DNA from: Candidatus Blastococcus massiliensis AP3
GTDB lineage: Bacteria; Actinomycetota; Actinomycetes; Mycobacteriales; Geodermatophilaceae
Assembly (NCBI RefSeq): GCF_000582785.1
Contig: NZ_HG931173.1
Location: 1,511,546 to 1,566,082 of the forward strand
Direction: 5' to 3'
Length of the DNA: 54,537 nucleotides
The translations under genes and the position numbers were made by a program. The first letter of the stretch is position 1; each line of letters begins with the position of its first letter. The notes under the pieces are model-generated. The model saw only the letters and a list, made by a program, of their open reading frames with translations. It searched no databases and was not told the DNA's origin. Positions 43,866 through 52,499 of this stretch are shown piece by piece.

Positions 43866-44399
43866 TCAGACCGCCCCGGCCGGCTCCGACCCGCCGGTAC
43901 CGGGCTCCTCCAGGCGGCGCAGCAGCCGGGCGGGGACGCCCCCGTGGACCGTGTCCGGTTCGGTGTCCGCGGCCACCACGGCTCCGGATGCGATGACGCA
44001 GCCGGCTCCGACGGTCACACCACCGAGCACGATGACGCCAGCGCCGAGCCACGCCCCGTTCCCGATCCGGATCGGTGCGCTGGTGCTCCTCCCGGCGCGC
44101 TGGCCCGGTGGCCCGAGCTCGTGCGACGAGGGCAGCAGGCTCACCCCTGGCCCCACGTGGACCCGGTCCCCCAGCACGATGTCGGCGTGGGCGCCCACCG
44201 TCAGGCCCACGTTGACGACCGCCCCGCGGCCGATCTCCAGGTGCTCCACCCCGCCGATGAAGCGGATCCCGGGATAGACCCGGGCGGGGCCCCGGAACCG
44301 GACGCCCACCATCCGCAGCAGCCGCGCCCGGGTGCGCGCGGACCAGACCGGGCTGGCCACCAGCGTGCTGGCCAGGACCCCTCGCAGCCTGCCGGCCAT
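43866..44399 (-). CDS. Left-handed beta-helix (hexapeptide) acyltransferase
   Basis: 177 residues from the ATG at 44399, directly after the pyruvyltransferase stop. Hexapeptide repeats of the [LIV]-G-x4 type run through it: IGRGAVVNVGLTVGAHADIVLG, then IRIGNGAWLGAGVIVLGGVTVGAGCVIASGAVV. A loop with LLPSSHELG holds the conserved catalytic His, as in WcaF/NodL-type acetyltransferases. These soluble trimers acetylate sugar hydroxyl or amino groups, using acetyl-CoA. A second acylation enzyme beside the membrane-bound one, acting on sugar nucleotide or lipid-linked units. Confidence 0.9.
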   Translation of the reverse strand: MAGRLRGVLASTLVASPVWSARTRARLLRMVGVRFRGPARVYPGIRFIGGVEHLEIGRGAVVNVGLTVGAHADIVLGDRVHVGPGVSLLPSSHELGPPGQRAGRSTSAPIRIGNGAWLGAGVIVLGGVTVGAGCVIASGAVVAADTEPDTVHGGVPARLLRRLEEPGTGGSEPAGAV

Positions 44400-45662
44400 C
44401 TACTCCTCCGCTCCCGGGGCGGCCAGCCCCGCCGTGTTCCGCCCGGCCAGGGAGACGACCCCCGGCAGGGCCCGTCCGATCGATGCCCGGGCCGCCGAGT
44501 CGCCCGGGAGCACCTGGTCGATCACCTCGATGACGTCCGCGGAGAAACCGGGAGCCGCCTCGATGCGGAGCTGCGGGGTCCCGAACAGCTGCATCAACCC
44601 CTCGACCTTGCCCTGCGAGGCGAGGGTGAGAGCGGGAACTCCGTTCATCAGGGACATCACGGCCAGGTGCATGCGCCCGGTCACCGTGATGGCGGCGCGG
44701 GCGGTGAGCCCGCGGACCTGAGCCGGTGGCAGCACGGTGGGCAGGCTGCTGACGTCCTCGCGCCGCCCCAGCCTCGTCATGACGGCGGCGCAGGCGGCCT
44801 GATCCCCGCCGTCGGTCCGTGCCACGTGCGCCAGCACCACCACGTGCAGGCCGCGGCGCAGCAGGTGCTCGACGATGGCCAGGTAGTCCTCCGTCTGGTC
44901 GAAGCGCGCGGCGAGCAGCCCGCTGACGTTGACCAGCGCGACCGGCTTGGACACCCCACGGAGCAGGGTGTCCGCCGCCGAGCCGTCGACCGTGCGGGCC
45001 GCGAAGACGACGTCGGCCGCATCCTCGACCGGACGGATCCCGTCGCGGCGCGCCCGGTCGGCGGAGATCGGGTCACGGAGGAGCAGGTGCACGCCGCTGC
45101 GTGCCGCGGCCGCGAGCGAGCGCCGGGCCGCGACCCGGGGGCGATCGCTCCAGCTGAAACCGATGATGCGGGTGTCCACCCCGGCGCGGGCGGCAGCGGT
45201 GGCCAGGGTGGAGCGGCGCACGGAGGCGGGCAGGGAGTACCGGCCGTCCATCACGTCGGCGCCCACGACGGACAGGTGCGCGGCCTCGGCCAGCGCGCGA
45301 CCGAAGCGTGCGACGGCGGCCCGGTGCTCGGCGCCGGTTCCGTAGACGAGGTGTGGGATCTCCAGGACCTCCACCCGGCGCCGGAACGCCTCGGGGAGCT
45401 CCAGCCCCTCCCGGTCGGGGACGACGAGCGTCAGCAGGCCGCCGATGTTCTCGAGCAGCGCCTCGAGCAGTGCCTGGTCGCCCATGTTGCCGCCGCCGGG
45501 GGCGGCGAGGAGCAGGTGCGTCCGCGGCCGTCGCGGCGCGGTGCGGAGCTGGGCGCGGATGATCGTCCGGTCGACCAGGCCCGGCAGCCCGGAGCCGACC
45601 ACCGCGCGCCGCCACACCCGCTGGGCGCGACCGGTCAGCAGTTCCATGGTTCCGGTGCTCAC
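44400..45662 (-). CDS. Polysaccharide pyruvyltransferase family protein
   Basis: 420 residues from the GTG at 45662, which overlaps the flippase stop (GTGA); the frame stays open upstream as a shadow. LLAAPGGGNMGDQALLEAL gives the N-x-G-D signature near the N-terminus, and VTGRMHLAVMSLMNGVP has the RxH pair of the active site. The family moves pyruvate from PEP to a sugar as a ketal, adding negative charge to the polymer. It is in a clear operon with flippase, hexapeptide acyltransferase and glycosyltransferase. A second pyruvyltransferase-like domain is found in the fusion protein at 49439. Confidence 0.91.
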   Translation of the reverse strand: MSTGTMELLTGRAQRVWRRAVVGSGLPGLVDRTIIRAQLRTAPRRPRTHLLLAAPGGGNMGDQALLEALLENIGGLLTLVVPDREGLELPEAFRRRVEVLEIPHLVYGTGAEHRAAVARFGRALAEAAHLSVVGADVMDGRYSLPASVRRSTLATAAARAGVDTRIIGFSWSDRPRVAARRSLAAAARSGVHLLLRDPISADRARRDGIRPVEDAADVVFAARTVDGSAADTLLRGVSKPVALVNVSGLLAARFDQTEDYLAIVEHLLRRGLHVVVLAHVARTDGGDQAACAAVMTRLGRREDVSSLPTVLPPAQVRGLTARAAITVTGRMHLAVMSLMNGVPALTLASQGKVEGLMQLFGTPQLRIEAAPGFSADVIEVIDQVLPGDSAARASIGRALPGVVSLAGRNTAGLAAPGAEE

Positions 45663-47200
45663 GTGTCCGTCCCCGCCTTCGGCGTGAGGGCGGGCTCGGG
45701 GCCCACCGGGACGGCGACCTGCGGCTCCCCGCCGGCCGATCGCCGCGACCTCGACCCGAAGTACCTCCGCATCGCCGCGATCGCGAGGAGGTCCCGCCGG
45801 AACGCCGGCCAGACGAGCGCGATCACGACGGCGGCGACCAGGACGGCGAGAGTTCCGATCAGCAGCCGCCAGGCGTGCGCGTCGGCGGGGAACGCCGCGG
45901 TGGAGGCGAACGAGAGGGCGGCTGCCACGGTGACGACCGCCCCGGTGCGCACGCCGTTCCAGAACATGGTCGCGACGGGGGCGTCGGACACCCACCGGAT
46001 CCAGAGCAGCGCCGTCGGCCACAGGAGGGCGGCCCCGACCGTGTACGCGACGGCCACGCCCTGCAGGCCCCACGCCGAGCCGCCGACGATGATCGCGGCC
46101 AGCACGGGACGGGTGGTCAGCGCGTAGCGGAACTGCTCGCGGGTGAGGCCCTTCGCCAGGAACACCCAGCTCGTCGCGTAGCCGGCGGCCTGGAAGAACC
46201 CGGCGACGAGCAGCGCCCGGAAGATCGGCACGGCCTCCATCCACTGGTCCCCGAGCATGACGGCCACCAGGGCGTGGGCCTGCGCGAACATCACGGCGAA
46301 CACGCCGCCGATGAGGGTGAGCAGCGTGATCTGCCCGAAGCCGATGAACTCGGCGAACCGCTTCCGGTCGTCCTGCAGCCGGGCGAGCACTGGCAGCGCC
46401 ACCCGGGTCGAGGGCGCCTGGACCTGCAGCAGCGGCATCATCACCAGCTGGAAGGCCCGGTTGTAGAGGCCCAGCGGGGCCGCCCCGAACCGTGCTCCCA
46501 GGACGAGCGTGTCCATGTTGCGGCCCGCGTAGTTGAGGACCTGGGTGCCGAGCAGCGGCATGCCGTAGCGGAGGAACGGCCGGATCGACTCCGAACGCGC
46601 GACCCGGCCGGGCAGCCAGCCGCTGGTGAGTCCCAGGGCGAGGAGCGCCACCAGGCCCTGGGTGAGCTGCTGGGCGACCAGCGCCCAGTACCCGGAGCCG
46701 CCGACGGCCAGCCCGATACCGACGGCCACACCGGCGACCTGCCCGCCGATCTCCGCGACGGCGAGCCTGCCGAACCGCAGGTGCCGGGCGTGCATGGCCC
46801 GGTACTGGGTCGACAGCCCGTTGAGCACGAAGATCCCGGACATGACGACGGCGACGAGCGTCAGCCGGTCGTCGCCGAAGGCGAGGGCGACCAGCGGCGC
46901 CGCTGCGCAGAGGAGCAGGGCCAGCGCGGCCCCGATGCCGGCATTGAGCCAGAAGAGGTTGTCGCGCTGGCCGTCGGTGAGCACCTTCGCCTGGACGGCG
47001 GCCGAGGAGAGCCCGAAGTCCCGGAACAACTCCCCGAAGCCGACGATCAGCGCCGCGATGGCGAGCAGGCCGTAGTCCTCCGGCGACAGCAGGCGGGCGA
47101 GGACCACGATCCCGACCAGCTGGACGAGGATCCGGACCCCCTGGCCCCCGAGGGTGACCGCCGCACCGCGGGACGCCGATGCCGCCAGCCCGGCCGTCAT
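45659..47200 (-). CDS. Wzx-type oligosaccharide flippase
   Basis: 513 residues from the ATG at 47200, overlapping the glycosyltransferase stop by four bases (ATGA). About fourteen helices. The N-terminal part with VLARLLSPEDYGLLAIAALIVGFGELFRDFGLSSA is typical of the PST-type O-antigen exporters (RfbX/Wzx). A Pro/Gly-rich C-terminal tail follows. This is the third flippase of the window, after a MurJ-like and a shorter Wzx. It would carry set C units across the membrane. Confidence 0.92.
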   Translation of the reverse strand: MTAGLAASASRGAAVTLGGQGVRILVQLVGIVVLARLLSPEDYGLLAIAALIVGFGELFRDFGLSSAAVQAKVLTDGQRDNLFWLNAGIGAALALLLCAAAPLVALAFGDDRLTLVAVVMSGIFVLNGLSTQYRAMHARHLRFGRLAVAEIGGQVAGVAVGIGLAVGGSGYWALVAQQLTQGLVALLALGLTSGWLPGRVARSESIRPFLRYGMPLLGTQVLNYAGRNMDTLVLGARFGAAPLGLYNRAFQLVMMPLLQVQAPSTRVALPVLARLQDDRKRFAEFIGFGQITLLTLIGGVFAVMFAQAHALVAVMLGDQWMEAVPIFRALLVAGFFQAAGYATSWVFLAKGLTREQFRYALTTRPVLAAIIVGGSAWGLQGVAVAYTVGAALLWPTALLWIRWVSDAPVATMFWNGVRTGAVVTVAAALSFASTAAFPADAHAWRLLIGTLAVLVAAVVIALVWPAFRRDLLAIAAMRRYFGSRSRRSAGGEPQVAVPVGPEPALTPKAGTDT

Positions 47201-48303
47201 GACCGCCCCGTCAGCGCGAGCGCCCGGCGGTAGGCGTCCCGGTGGAGGAGGCCGATCCGCGCCCAGTCCCGGTCGTCGAGGCCGGGCTCGCCCTCGGGCG
47301 GGGTGAGCGTGGCGTGGACGGCCTTCTCGAGCACCTCGGCGGTGAGCTCGCCGGGGTACTCGAGGATCCAGCCCGGCCCCACCTCGTCGCTGAGCGCGGC
47401 GTTGGTCGGTGACTCCGGCACGAGCACCGGCCGGCCCAGCGACAGCGCGGCGAACAGCGCCCCGGAGTTGTGCATGCTGCCGCGGTACGGCAGCACCACC
47501 AGCTGAGCGCGCGAGATCTCCTCGACCAGTTCCCGGTCGCTCACCTTGCGCAGCAGGCTCTCGATCCGGCGGTCCCCCCGGCCGGCCGCTTCGACGAGCT
47601 CCGCCTGGCCCGGATGCGGCGCCCCCACGATCCGCAGCCGCAGGTCGGCGCGGTCGACGCCGCGGAAGGCCTCGATGAGGGTGTCGATGCCCTTGTAGGG
47701 CCGGATGATCCCGACATGGAGGAGGCGGCCGCGTTCCGCCGCCGGCTGGTGGTACCGCGAGAACGGCTCCCGGTAGTGCCCGTGGGGAATGGTCACGCGC
47801 TCGCGGCCGATGGTGACCGGGCTTGCGGAGTTCAGCCGGATGACGAGGTCGACCCGCCGGGAGAACCTGTCCAGCGCGCGGCGGTCGGACCGCGTCCCCT
47901 GCTCGTGCGGATCGAGGTTGTGGGCGGTCCAGACCAACGGGATCCGCTGCACCCGCAGCCGCAGGAGCAGCAGCGCGAGCAGCCGGCGCTTGACGAACCG
48001 CAACCACGGCCGGCGGCTGTCCCGGATGAGCAGCTCGGGCCAGTGCACGTGCAGCACGTCGTACCGCCCGACCAACGCCGTCGACCAGTCGAACAGGCGG
48101 ATCCGCACTCCTGGTGGCGTGCCGCCGATGATCTGGTCCACGTACTGCGTGGTCCCGTCCGGCTCGCGCAGCGAGTGCAGCACCACCAGGTCGCGCCGCG
48201 AGTGGTTCGAGATGGCTTCCCCTACGCATTCGTGACCGGCTGCACCACGTGCAGAATGGCCCGGTTTTCCCGCCGGCACGTCGGACGTCGGAGCATCGCA
48301 CAC
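47197..48303 (-). CDS. GT-B glycosyltransferase
   Basis: 368 residues counted from the GTG at 48303, but this start has no ribosome-binding site. An AGGGGA box stands four bases before an in-frame ATC at 48213 (ISNHSRRDLVVLHSL), so translation may start there, giving 338 residues; both are uncertain. Motifs: DVLHVHWPELLIRD, VWTAHNLDPHE, HVGIIRPYKGIDTLIEAF, LRIVGAPH and PYRGSMHNSGALFAALSLGRPVLVP. The E of the EX7E pair is not kept in its usual form (here S-M-H-N-S-G-A), which resembles the GumK-like/actinobacterial branch. It transfers a sugar in set C. First gene of the minus-strand unit down to 41600. Confidence 0.86.
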   Translation of the reverse strand: MCDAPTSDVPAGKPGHSARGAAGHECVGEAISNHSRRDLVVLHSLREPDGTTQYVDQIIGGTPPGVRIRLFDWSTALVGRYDVLHVHWPELLIRDSRRPWLRFVKRRLLALLLLRLRVQRIPLVWTAHNLDPHEQGTRSDRRALDRFSRRVDLVIRLNSASPVTIGRERVTIPHGHYREPFSRYHQPAAERGRLLHVGIIRPYKGIDTLIEAFRGVDRADLRLRIVGAPHPGQAELVEAAGRGDRRIESLLRKVSDRELVEEISRAQLVVLPYRGSMHNSGALFAALSLGRPVLVPESPTNAALSDEVGPGWILEYPGELTAEVLEKAVHATLTPPEGEPGLDDRDWARIGLLHRDAYRRALALTGRS

Positions 48304-48467
48304 GCCCGGCCGGCGCCGATTCCCTCTTTAGGACTACGCCCGCCCCGTTTCCACCGGTAGCTCATCCGCGTCATTCGAGAATGGGCCGACCCACGGTTTT
48401 CCTGTGACGCGGCTCCGGCTGCCCGCTGCCCCTTGGCCGCCCACTGCGCCGAGCCCTCTGAGGAGAC

Positions 48468-49439
48468 ATGTTCATCAGCGTCGTCCTGCCCGTCTTCGAC
48501 GACGAGGCACACGTGGGCGACGCCGTCCGCCGGGTCCTGGCCCAGGAGGGCGTGCACCTCGAGCTGGTCGTCGTGGACGACGGCTCCACCGACGGATCCC
48601 GGGAGGCCGTCCGCGCCGCAGCCGACGGCGACGAGCGGGTCCGGCTCGTCGCGCTGCCGGAGAACGGCGGCGTCGCCCGGGCCCGCAGGCGAGGTGTCGA
48701 GGAGGCGCGGGCCGACTGGATCTGGTTCGTCGATTCCGACGACGGCTGGGGCCCGGACGCCGCGGCGCGGCTGGGGGCCGCGGCCGCCGAGGTCCCCGGT
48801 ACCGACATCGTGGTGGCCGGGGCGCGCTACACCTTCGAGTCCGGCCGCGCCCCCGCCGTCCTGGCCGCGCCCGAGGGACCACCGGTCTCGGGCCGCGAGG
48901 CCTTCTCGCGGTTCCTCGGCGGAGAGCTCACCGGGCACCTGTGGAACAAGCTGTTCCGCCGCGATCTCCTGCTGGGGATCGACGTCACCCCGGCCCGCGT
49001 GCAGTCAGACCTCGCCATGGTGGCCCAGGCGGTGGCCGCCGCCGACCGGGTCGCCTTCCTGCCCGTGCCGGTCTACGAGTACCGGGTCCGCAGCAACTCG
49101 ATCATCACCACCCACCCCCGCCGCGCGGAGTCCCTCGAGCTGATCGCGGCCGCCGTGGAGACCGCCGCGCGGCGCGTCCGACCACCGGCGACCGACACCG
49201 ACGACTACCGCTACTTCGTCACCCGCCGTCTGGTGCTGTCCGGGCTCAAGGACGCCGTGCTGGGTCCGTACACCGCTGCGGAGCGCCGTCGCCACGTGGC
49301 CCGGCTGCGCCGCCGGCTGGGTGCGCGGGAGTTGGTCCTGCTGGCCCGCCGCCGGGATCTCAGGGGACTCGCACTGGCGGTCTCGGCCAGGGTGTCGCTG
49401 CGCGCCCATCGAGCGCTGCTCGCCGTCGGTGATCGCTGA
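48468..49439 (+). CDS. Glycosyltransferase family 2 (GT-A fold)
   Basis: 323 residues from the ATG at 48468, with GAGGAG two to three bases upstream. SVVLPVFDDEAHVGDAVRRVL, ELVVVDDGSTDGS and a D-x-D region WFVDSDDGW are typical GT2 motifs; GHLWNKLFRRDLL follows as in many capsule GT2 enzymes. The C-terminal third is basic and rich in Arg/Ala helices. It would transfer one sugar from a nucleotide donor to the lipid-linked acceptor on the cytoplasmic side. It shares one base of its stop with the start of the fusion gene. The promoter must lie in the 164-bp gap at 48304-48467. Confidence 0.92.
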   Translation: MFISVVLPVFDDEAHVGDAVRRVLAQEGVHLELVVVDDGSTDGSREAVRAAADGDERVRLVALPENGGVARARRRGVEEARADWIWFVDSDDGWGPDAAARLGAAAAEVPGTDIVVAGARYTFESGRAPAVLAAPEGPPVSGREAFSRFLGGELTGHLWNKLFRRDLLLGIDVTPARVQSDLAMVAQAVAAADRVAFLPVPVYEYRVRSNSIITTHPRRAESLELIAAAVETAARRVRPPATDTDDYRYFVTRRLVLSGLKDAVLGPYTAAERRRHVARLRRRLGARELVLLARRRDLRGLALAVSARVSLRAHRALLAVGDR

Positions 49440-51538
49440 TGCGCCCGAGGAAGGTCTTCGCGATCGGCCGGGGACAGTTCGAGAACATCGGCGACGTCAT
49501 CCTGCGCCGTCAGCTGCTCGACTGGGTCCGGGAGACCGGCGAGCTGCACGTGTACGTGGGCTCGTCCCCCGCCGGCTACGACGAGGGGCTCGGGCTCGGC
49601 CCCGACGACCGGGTCTACCGGTCGCTGCGGGCCTGGTACCGGGTCGCGCTGACCTCCGCCCTGCGCGGCGGTGCCGCCTACGTCTTCAAGCCCGGCGAGA
49701 TCCAGCTGACGCTCGCGGGCCTGAAGGAGCACCTCTCCGCCCTGCCGTTGCTGCTCGCGCTCCGGCTGCGCGGCGGCGCGGCCGTCCGGGCCGGCGTCGG
49801 CACCCGGAACTTCGCACCGGTGCCGCGGGCCCTGATGCGCCCCTCGATCGCGCTGTCGGACCTGACCCTCTGGCGGGACGACGCCACCGGCGCCTACATG
49901 GGCACCGGCGAGGTCATGCCGGACCTGGCCTTCGGGGAGGGAGCCGACGACGACGCCGTCGCCTCGTTCTCCGTCCGCTCCCCCGAGCGGGACGTCCTGG
50001 TGGTGTCCATGCGCGGCGACGAGGCGAGCCGGCCCCATCCGAGCGACGCCTGGCTGGCCGGCGTCCGGGCCTACGCGGCGCAGAACGCCCTGACGATCTG
50101 GGCGGTCACCCAGGTCCGCACCGACGACGCCCGCACCGTGCGGCTGGCGGCGGACCTGGGCGGGCGCGCGCTCACCTGGCCGGAGTCGACGCCGCACGAC
50201 GAGCAGGAACGCCGGCTCCGCGAGCTGTACTCGCGGACGGCGGTGGTGATCTCCGACCGGTTGCACGTGCTGATCGCCGCCTTCACCGAGGGCGCCGTCC
50301 CGGTGGGTGCGTCGGTCGAGGGCTCCGACAAGGTCGACCGGCACTTCGCCACCATCGGCCTGCACGGGGTGTCGATCCCGGCGGGCTCCGGCGAGGAACT
50401 GACCGGGCGGCTGAAGGACCTCGCCGACCGGCGGGCGGAGATGTTCGGCCGCCTCCTCGAGGCCCGCACCCGGCTGCGCGTTTCTCGCGACCGGATCCGG
50501 GACGTGGTGAGGGGCGCCGACCGGCCGACCGTGCACCACCTCGGCCGCGTCGGTGACATCCCCGGCGGCATGACCCAGGTACTCAACGGCTACGTGGCGT
50601 GGGACTTCCCGCGGGTCGACGTCGCCATCATCACCTCGCGCGGCAACCCGCACGACCTCCGAGCCGCCGCCCTCAAGGCGACGGGGGCGCTGGTGCGGGT
50701 GCTCCGCCTGCCCCGGCGGCGCTCCGTCGTGGTGGCGCACCTGTCGGAACGAGGCTCGTTCGTCCGCGAGGGCTTCCTGCTCCGGGTGGCCCACCGCCGC
50801 GGCATCGCCACAGTCGCCCATCTGCACGGCAGTTCGTTCGCGACGTTCGCCGCCCGGCACCCGCGGCTCACCGGCTGGGCGCTCCTGCATGCCGACCGGG
50901 TGATCACGCTCTCGGCGGAGACGTCGGAGGTGTCGGCTCGCTTCGTCCCGGCGGACCGGGTGGTGCTGATCCCCAACGCGATCCCCTCCAGCTCGCCGAC
51001 GGAGAAGGACCCACTCGTCGTCTTCGGGGGCGTCGTCTCGCACCGCAAGGGCATCGACGTCCTCCAGGAGGCCTGGTCACGGATCGATGCGCCCGGCTGG
51101 GAGCTGGTGGTCGCCGGACCGGTCCGCGAGGCTCACCTGGTGCGCGAGGGCATCCCCGGTATGCGGCTCGTCGGCTCGCTGGCGCACGAGGAGCTGATGG
51201 CCCTGCTGGACCGGTCCCAGGTCGCCGTGCTGCCCTCCCGGGACGAGGCGATGCCGATGTTCATCCTCGAGGCGATGGCCCGGAGCAACTGCGTCATCTC
51301 GACCGACGTGGGTGGCATCGCCGCGGTGCTGGGCGAGGGGCGCGGCATCGTCGTCCCCCCGGCGGACGTGGACGCGTTCCACACCGCGCTGCAGTCCGTG
51401 CTCTCGGACGGCGACCGGCGTGCCCAGCTGGCCGCTGCCGGGAAGGCTGCCTTCGAGGAGCGGTTCAGCGCGGCGGCGGTGTTCCCCCGGCTCGAGCAGC
51501 TCTGGCTGGACGCACTCGCCGACCGCCGGGCGAGCTGA
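49439..51538 (+). CDS. Fusion of polysaccharide pyruvyltransferase-like and GT4 glycosyltransferase domains
   Basis: 699 residues from the ATG at 49439. Residues about 1-345 resemble the polysaccharide pyruvyltransferase family: GRGQFENIGDVILRRQLL has the N-x-G-D signature (Asn16-Asp19), and SDRLHVLIAAFTEGAVPV has the RxH pair (Arg274, His276). After a linker at about 345-364, a GT-B enzyme follows: VHHLGRVGDIPGGMTQV, TVAHLHGSSF, LIPNAIP, VVFGGVVSHRKGIDVLQEAW and the donor pair EX7E (Glu603, Glu611) in EAMPMFILE. The GT domain is almost full length at about 335 residues. The domains probably act on the same glycan, adding a sugar and a pyruvate ketal. Domain boundaries are approximate. The N-terminal domain could be an inactive partner instead. 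Confidence 0.9.
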   Translation: MRPRKVFAIGRGQFENIGDVILRRQLLDWVRETGELHVYVGSSPAGYDEGLGLGPDDRVYRSLRAWYRVALTSALRGGAAYVFKPGEIQLTLAGLKEHLSALPLLLALRLRGGAAVRAGVGTRNFAPVPRALMRPSIALSDLTLWRDDATGAYMGTGEVMPDLAFGEGADDDAVASFSVRSPERDVLVVSMRGDEASRPHPSDAWLAGVRAYAAQNALTIWAVTQVRTDDARTVRLAADLGGRALTWPESTPHDEQERRLRELYSRTAVVISDRLHVLIAAFTEGAVPVGASVEGSDKVDRHFATIGLHGVSIPAGSGEELTGRLKDLADRRAEMFGRLLEARTRLRVSRDRIRDVVRGADRPTVHHLGRVGDIPGGMTQVLNGYVAWDFPRVDVAIITSRGNPHDLRAAALKATGALVRVLRLPRRRSVVVAHLSERGSFVREGFLLRVAHRRGIATVAHLHGSSFATFAARHPRLTGWALLHADRVITLSAETSEVSARFVPADRVVLIPNAIPSSSPTEKDPLVVFGGVVSHRKGIDVLQEAWSRIDAPGWELVVAGPVREAHLVREGIPGMRLVGSLAHEELMALLDRSQVAVLPSRDEAMPMFILEAMARSNCVISTDVGGIAAVLGEGRGIVVPPADVDAFHTALQSVLSDGDRRAQLAAAGKAAFEERFSAAAVFPRLEQLWLDALADRRAS

Positions 51539-51544
51539 GACTGC

Positions 51545-52486
51545 TCACTGCTCCGGGCCGGCGCCTCTGCGTCCGCGCAGCTGGAGCACCGTGACGGTCG
51601 CCGCCGTCGCGGCCACCACGCCCGCGCCGCCCAGCACCACCGCCGTCGTCGTCCCGTCCAGGCCGCCGTCCTCCGTGCTGCCCTCCTCGGCAGCCGGTGT
51701 CTCCGGTGCGGGCTGCACGGGTGCTGGAGACGGTTCCTCGGCCGGCGCCGGTTCCGGTGGCGGCTGCGGAGCCCGTGCGGCCAGCACCGCCGCCACCTCG
51801 GCCGGGAAGACGTCGCGCACCAGCGGATAGGCGGCCTCTCCCGGGCACGTCGTCTCCGACATGTCGCGGTGCCCGGCGATCGTCGACGCCGTCACCGCCG
51901 CCCCGGCCGGCCACCGGTTCGACCCGCGCGAGACGAAGTTCGTCGTCGCCCCCGGGCTCGGGTCGATGCCGTGCCGCTCGGCCAGCGCCGCCAGCACCAG
52001 GATCATCGAGCGCTGCGCCTCCGGCGTCGGCGGCTCGGTCGAGTGGTCGCCGATGAAGCAGGCGATCTGCGAGAACCCCTGGCTGCCACCGGTGGCGTCC
52101 GGCAGCACCGGCCCCTCGAGGCTGCCGGCCCGCCCCTCCCAGACGACGCCGAACCGGTCGACGAAGAAGTTGTAGGCGACGTCCGGCCAGCCCTTGTCCG
52201 CCCCGGTGTGGAAGCCGTGGAACCCGCGCAGCACCCCCGGCACGGCATCGGGCGCATAGCCGTTCGGCGACGCCGAGTGGTGCACGATCAGGAACCGCAC
52301 GTCCTGCTCCTGGGGCAGCGGCGACGGCGTCGGCAGCCCCTGCGCCCAGGCCGAGCGCGGGCGCACGTCCAGGCCGGTCAGCCCCGGAGCCGCCGACGCT
52401 CCCCGCGGCAGCGCACCCACCAGGGGCACGGCGAGCGCGGCCGCCGACGCCCCGAGCAGGAACGCCCGCCGGCTCGTGCCGCTCAC
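51545..52486 (-). CDS. Tat-exported N-acetylmuramoyl-L-alanine amidase (amidase_2/PGRP type) with C-terminal anchor
   Basis: 313 residues from the ATG at 52486. The N-terminus has a twin-arginine motif (SRRAFLLG) and an Ala-rich hydrophobic stretch ending near ASAAP. The catalytic domain (about 40-235) has zinc ligands His69 in IVHHSAS, His206 in AGHRDM and Cys214 in TTCPG, with Tyr105 in VAYNFFVD as the usual active-site tyrosine. It cuts the bond between MurNAc and the stem peptide. A long Pro/Glu-rich linker follows, then a helix at about 283-303 and a basic tail (LRGRRGAGPEQ). It is probably anchored outside by this helix. Its neighbour encodes a zinc-ribbon protein with a SPOR-like tail. 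Confidence 0.93.
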   Translation of the reverse strand: MSGTSRRAFLLGASAAALAVPLVGALPRGASAAPGLTGLDVRPRSAWAQGLPTPSPLPQEQDVRFLIVHHSASPNGYAPDAVPGVLRGFHGFHTGADKGWPDVAYNFFVDRFGVVWEGRAGSLEGPVLPDATGGSQGFSQIACFIGDHSTEPPTPEAQRSMILVLAALAERHGIDPSPGATTNFVSRGSNRWPAGAAVTASTIAGHRDMSETTCPGEAAYPLVRDVFPAEVAAVLAARAPQPPPEPAPAEEPSPAPVQPAPETPAAEEGSTEDGGLDGTTTAVVLGGAGVVAATAATVTVLQLRGRRGAGPEQ

Positions 52487-52499
52487 CGCCGCACTCCGG

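Noticed and set aside
42862-46127. Two long plus-strand frames opposite the acyltransferase, pyruvyltransferase and flippase genes
   Set aside because: Composition is Glu/Gln/Arg/Gly-rich without fold motifs, and they run antisense to well-supported genes.
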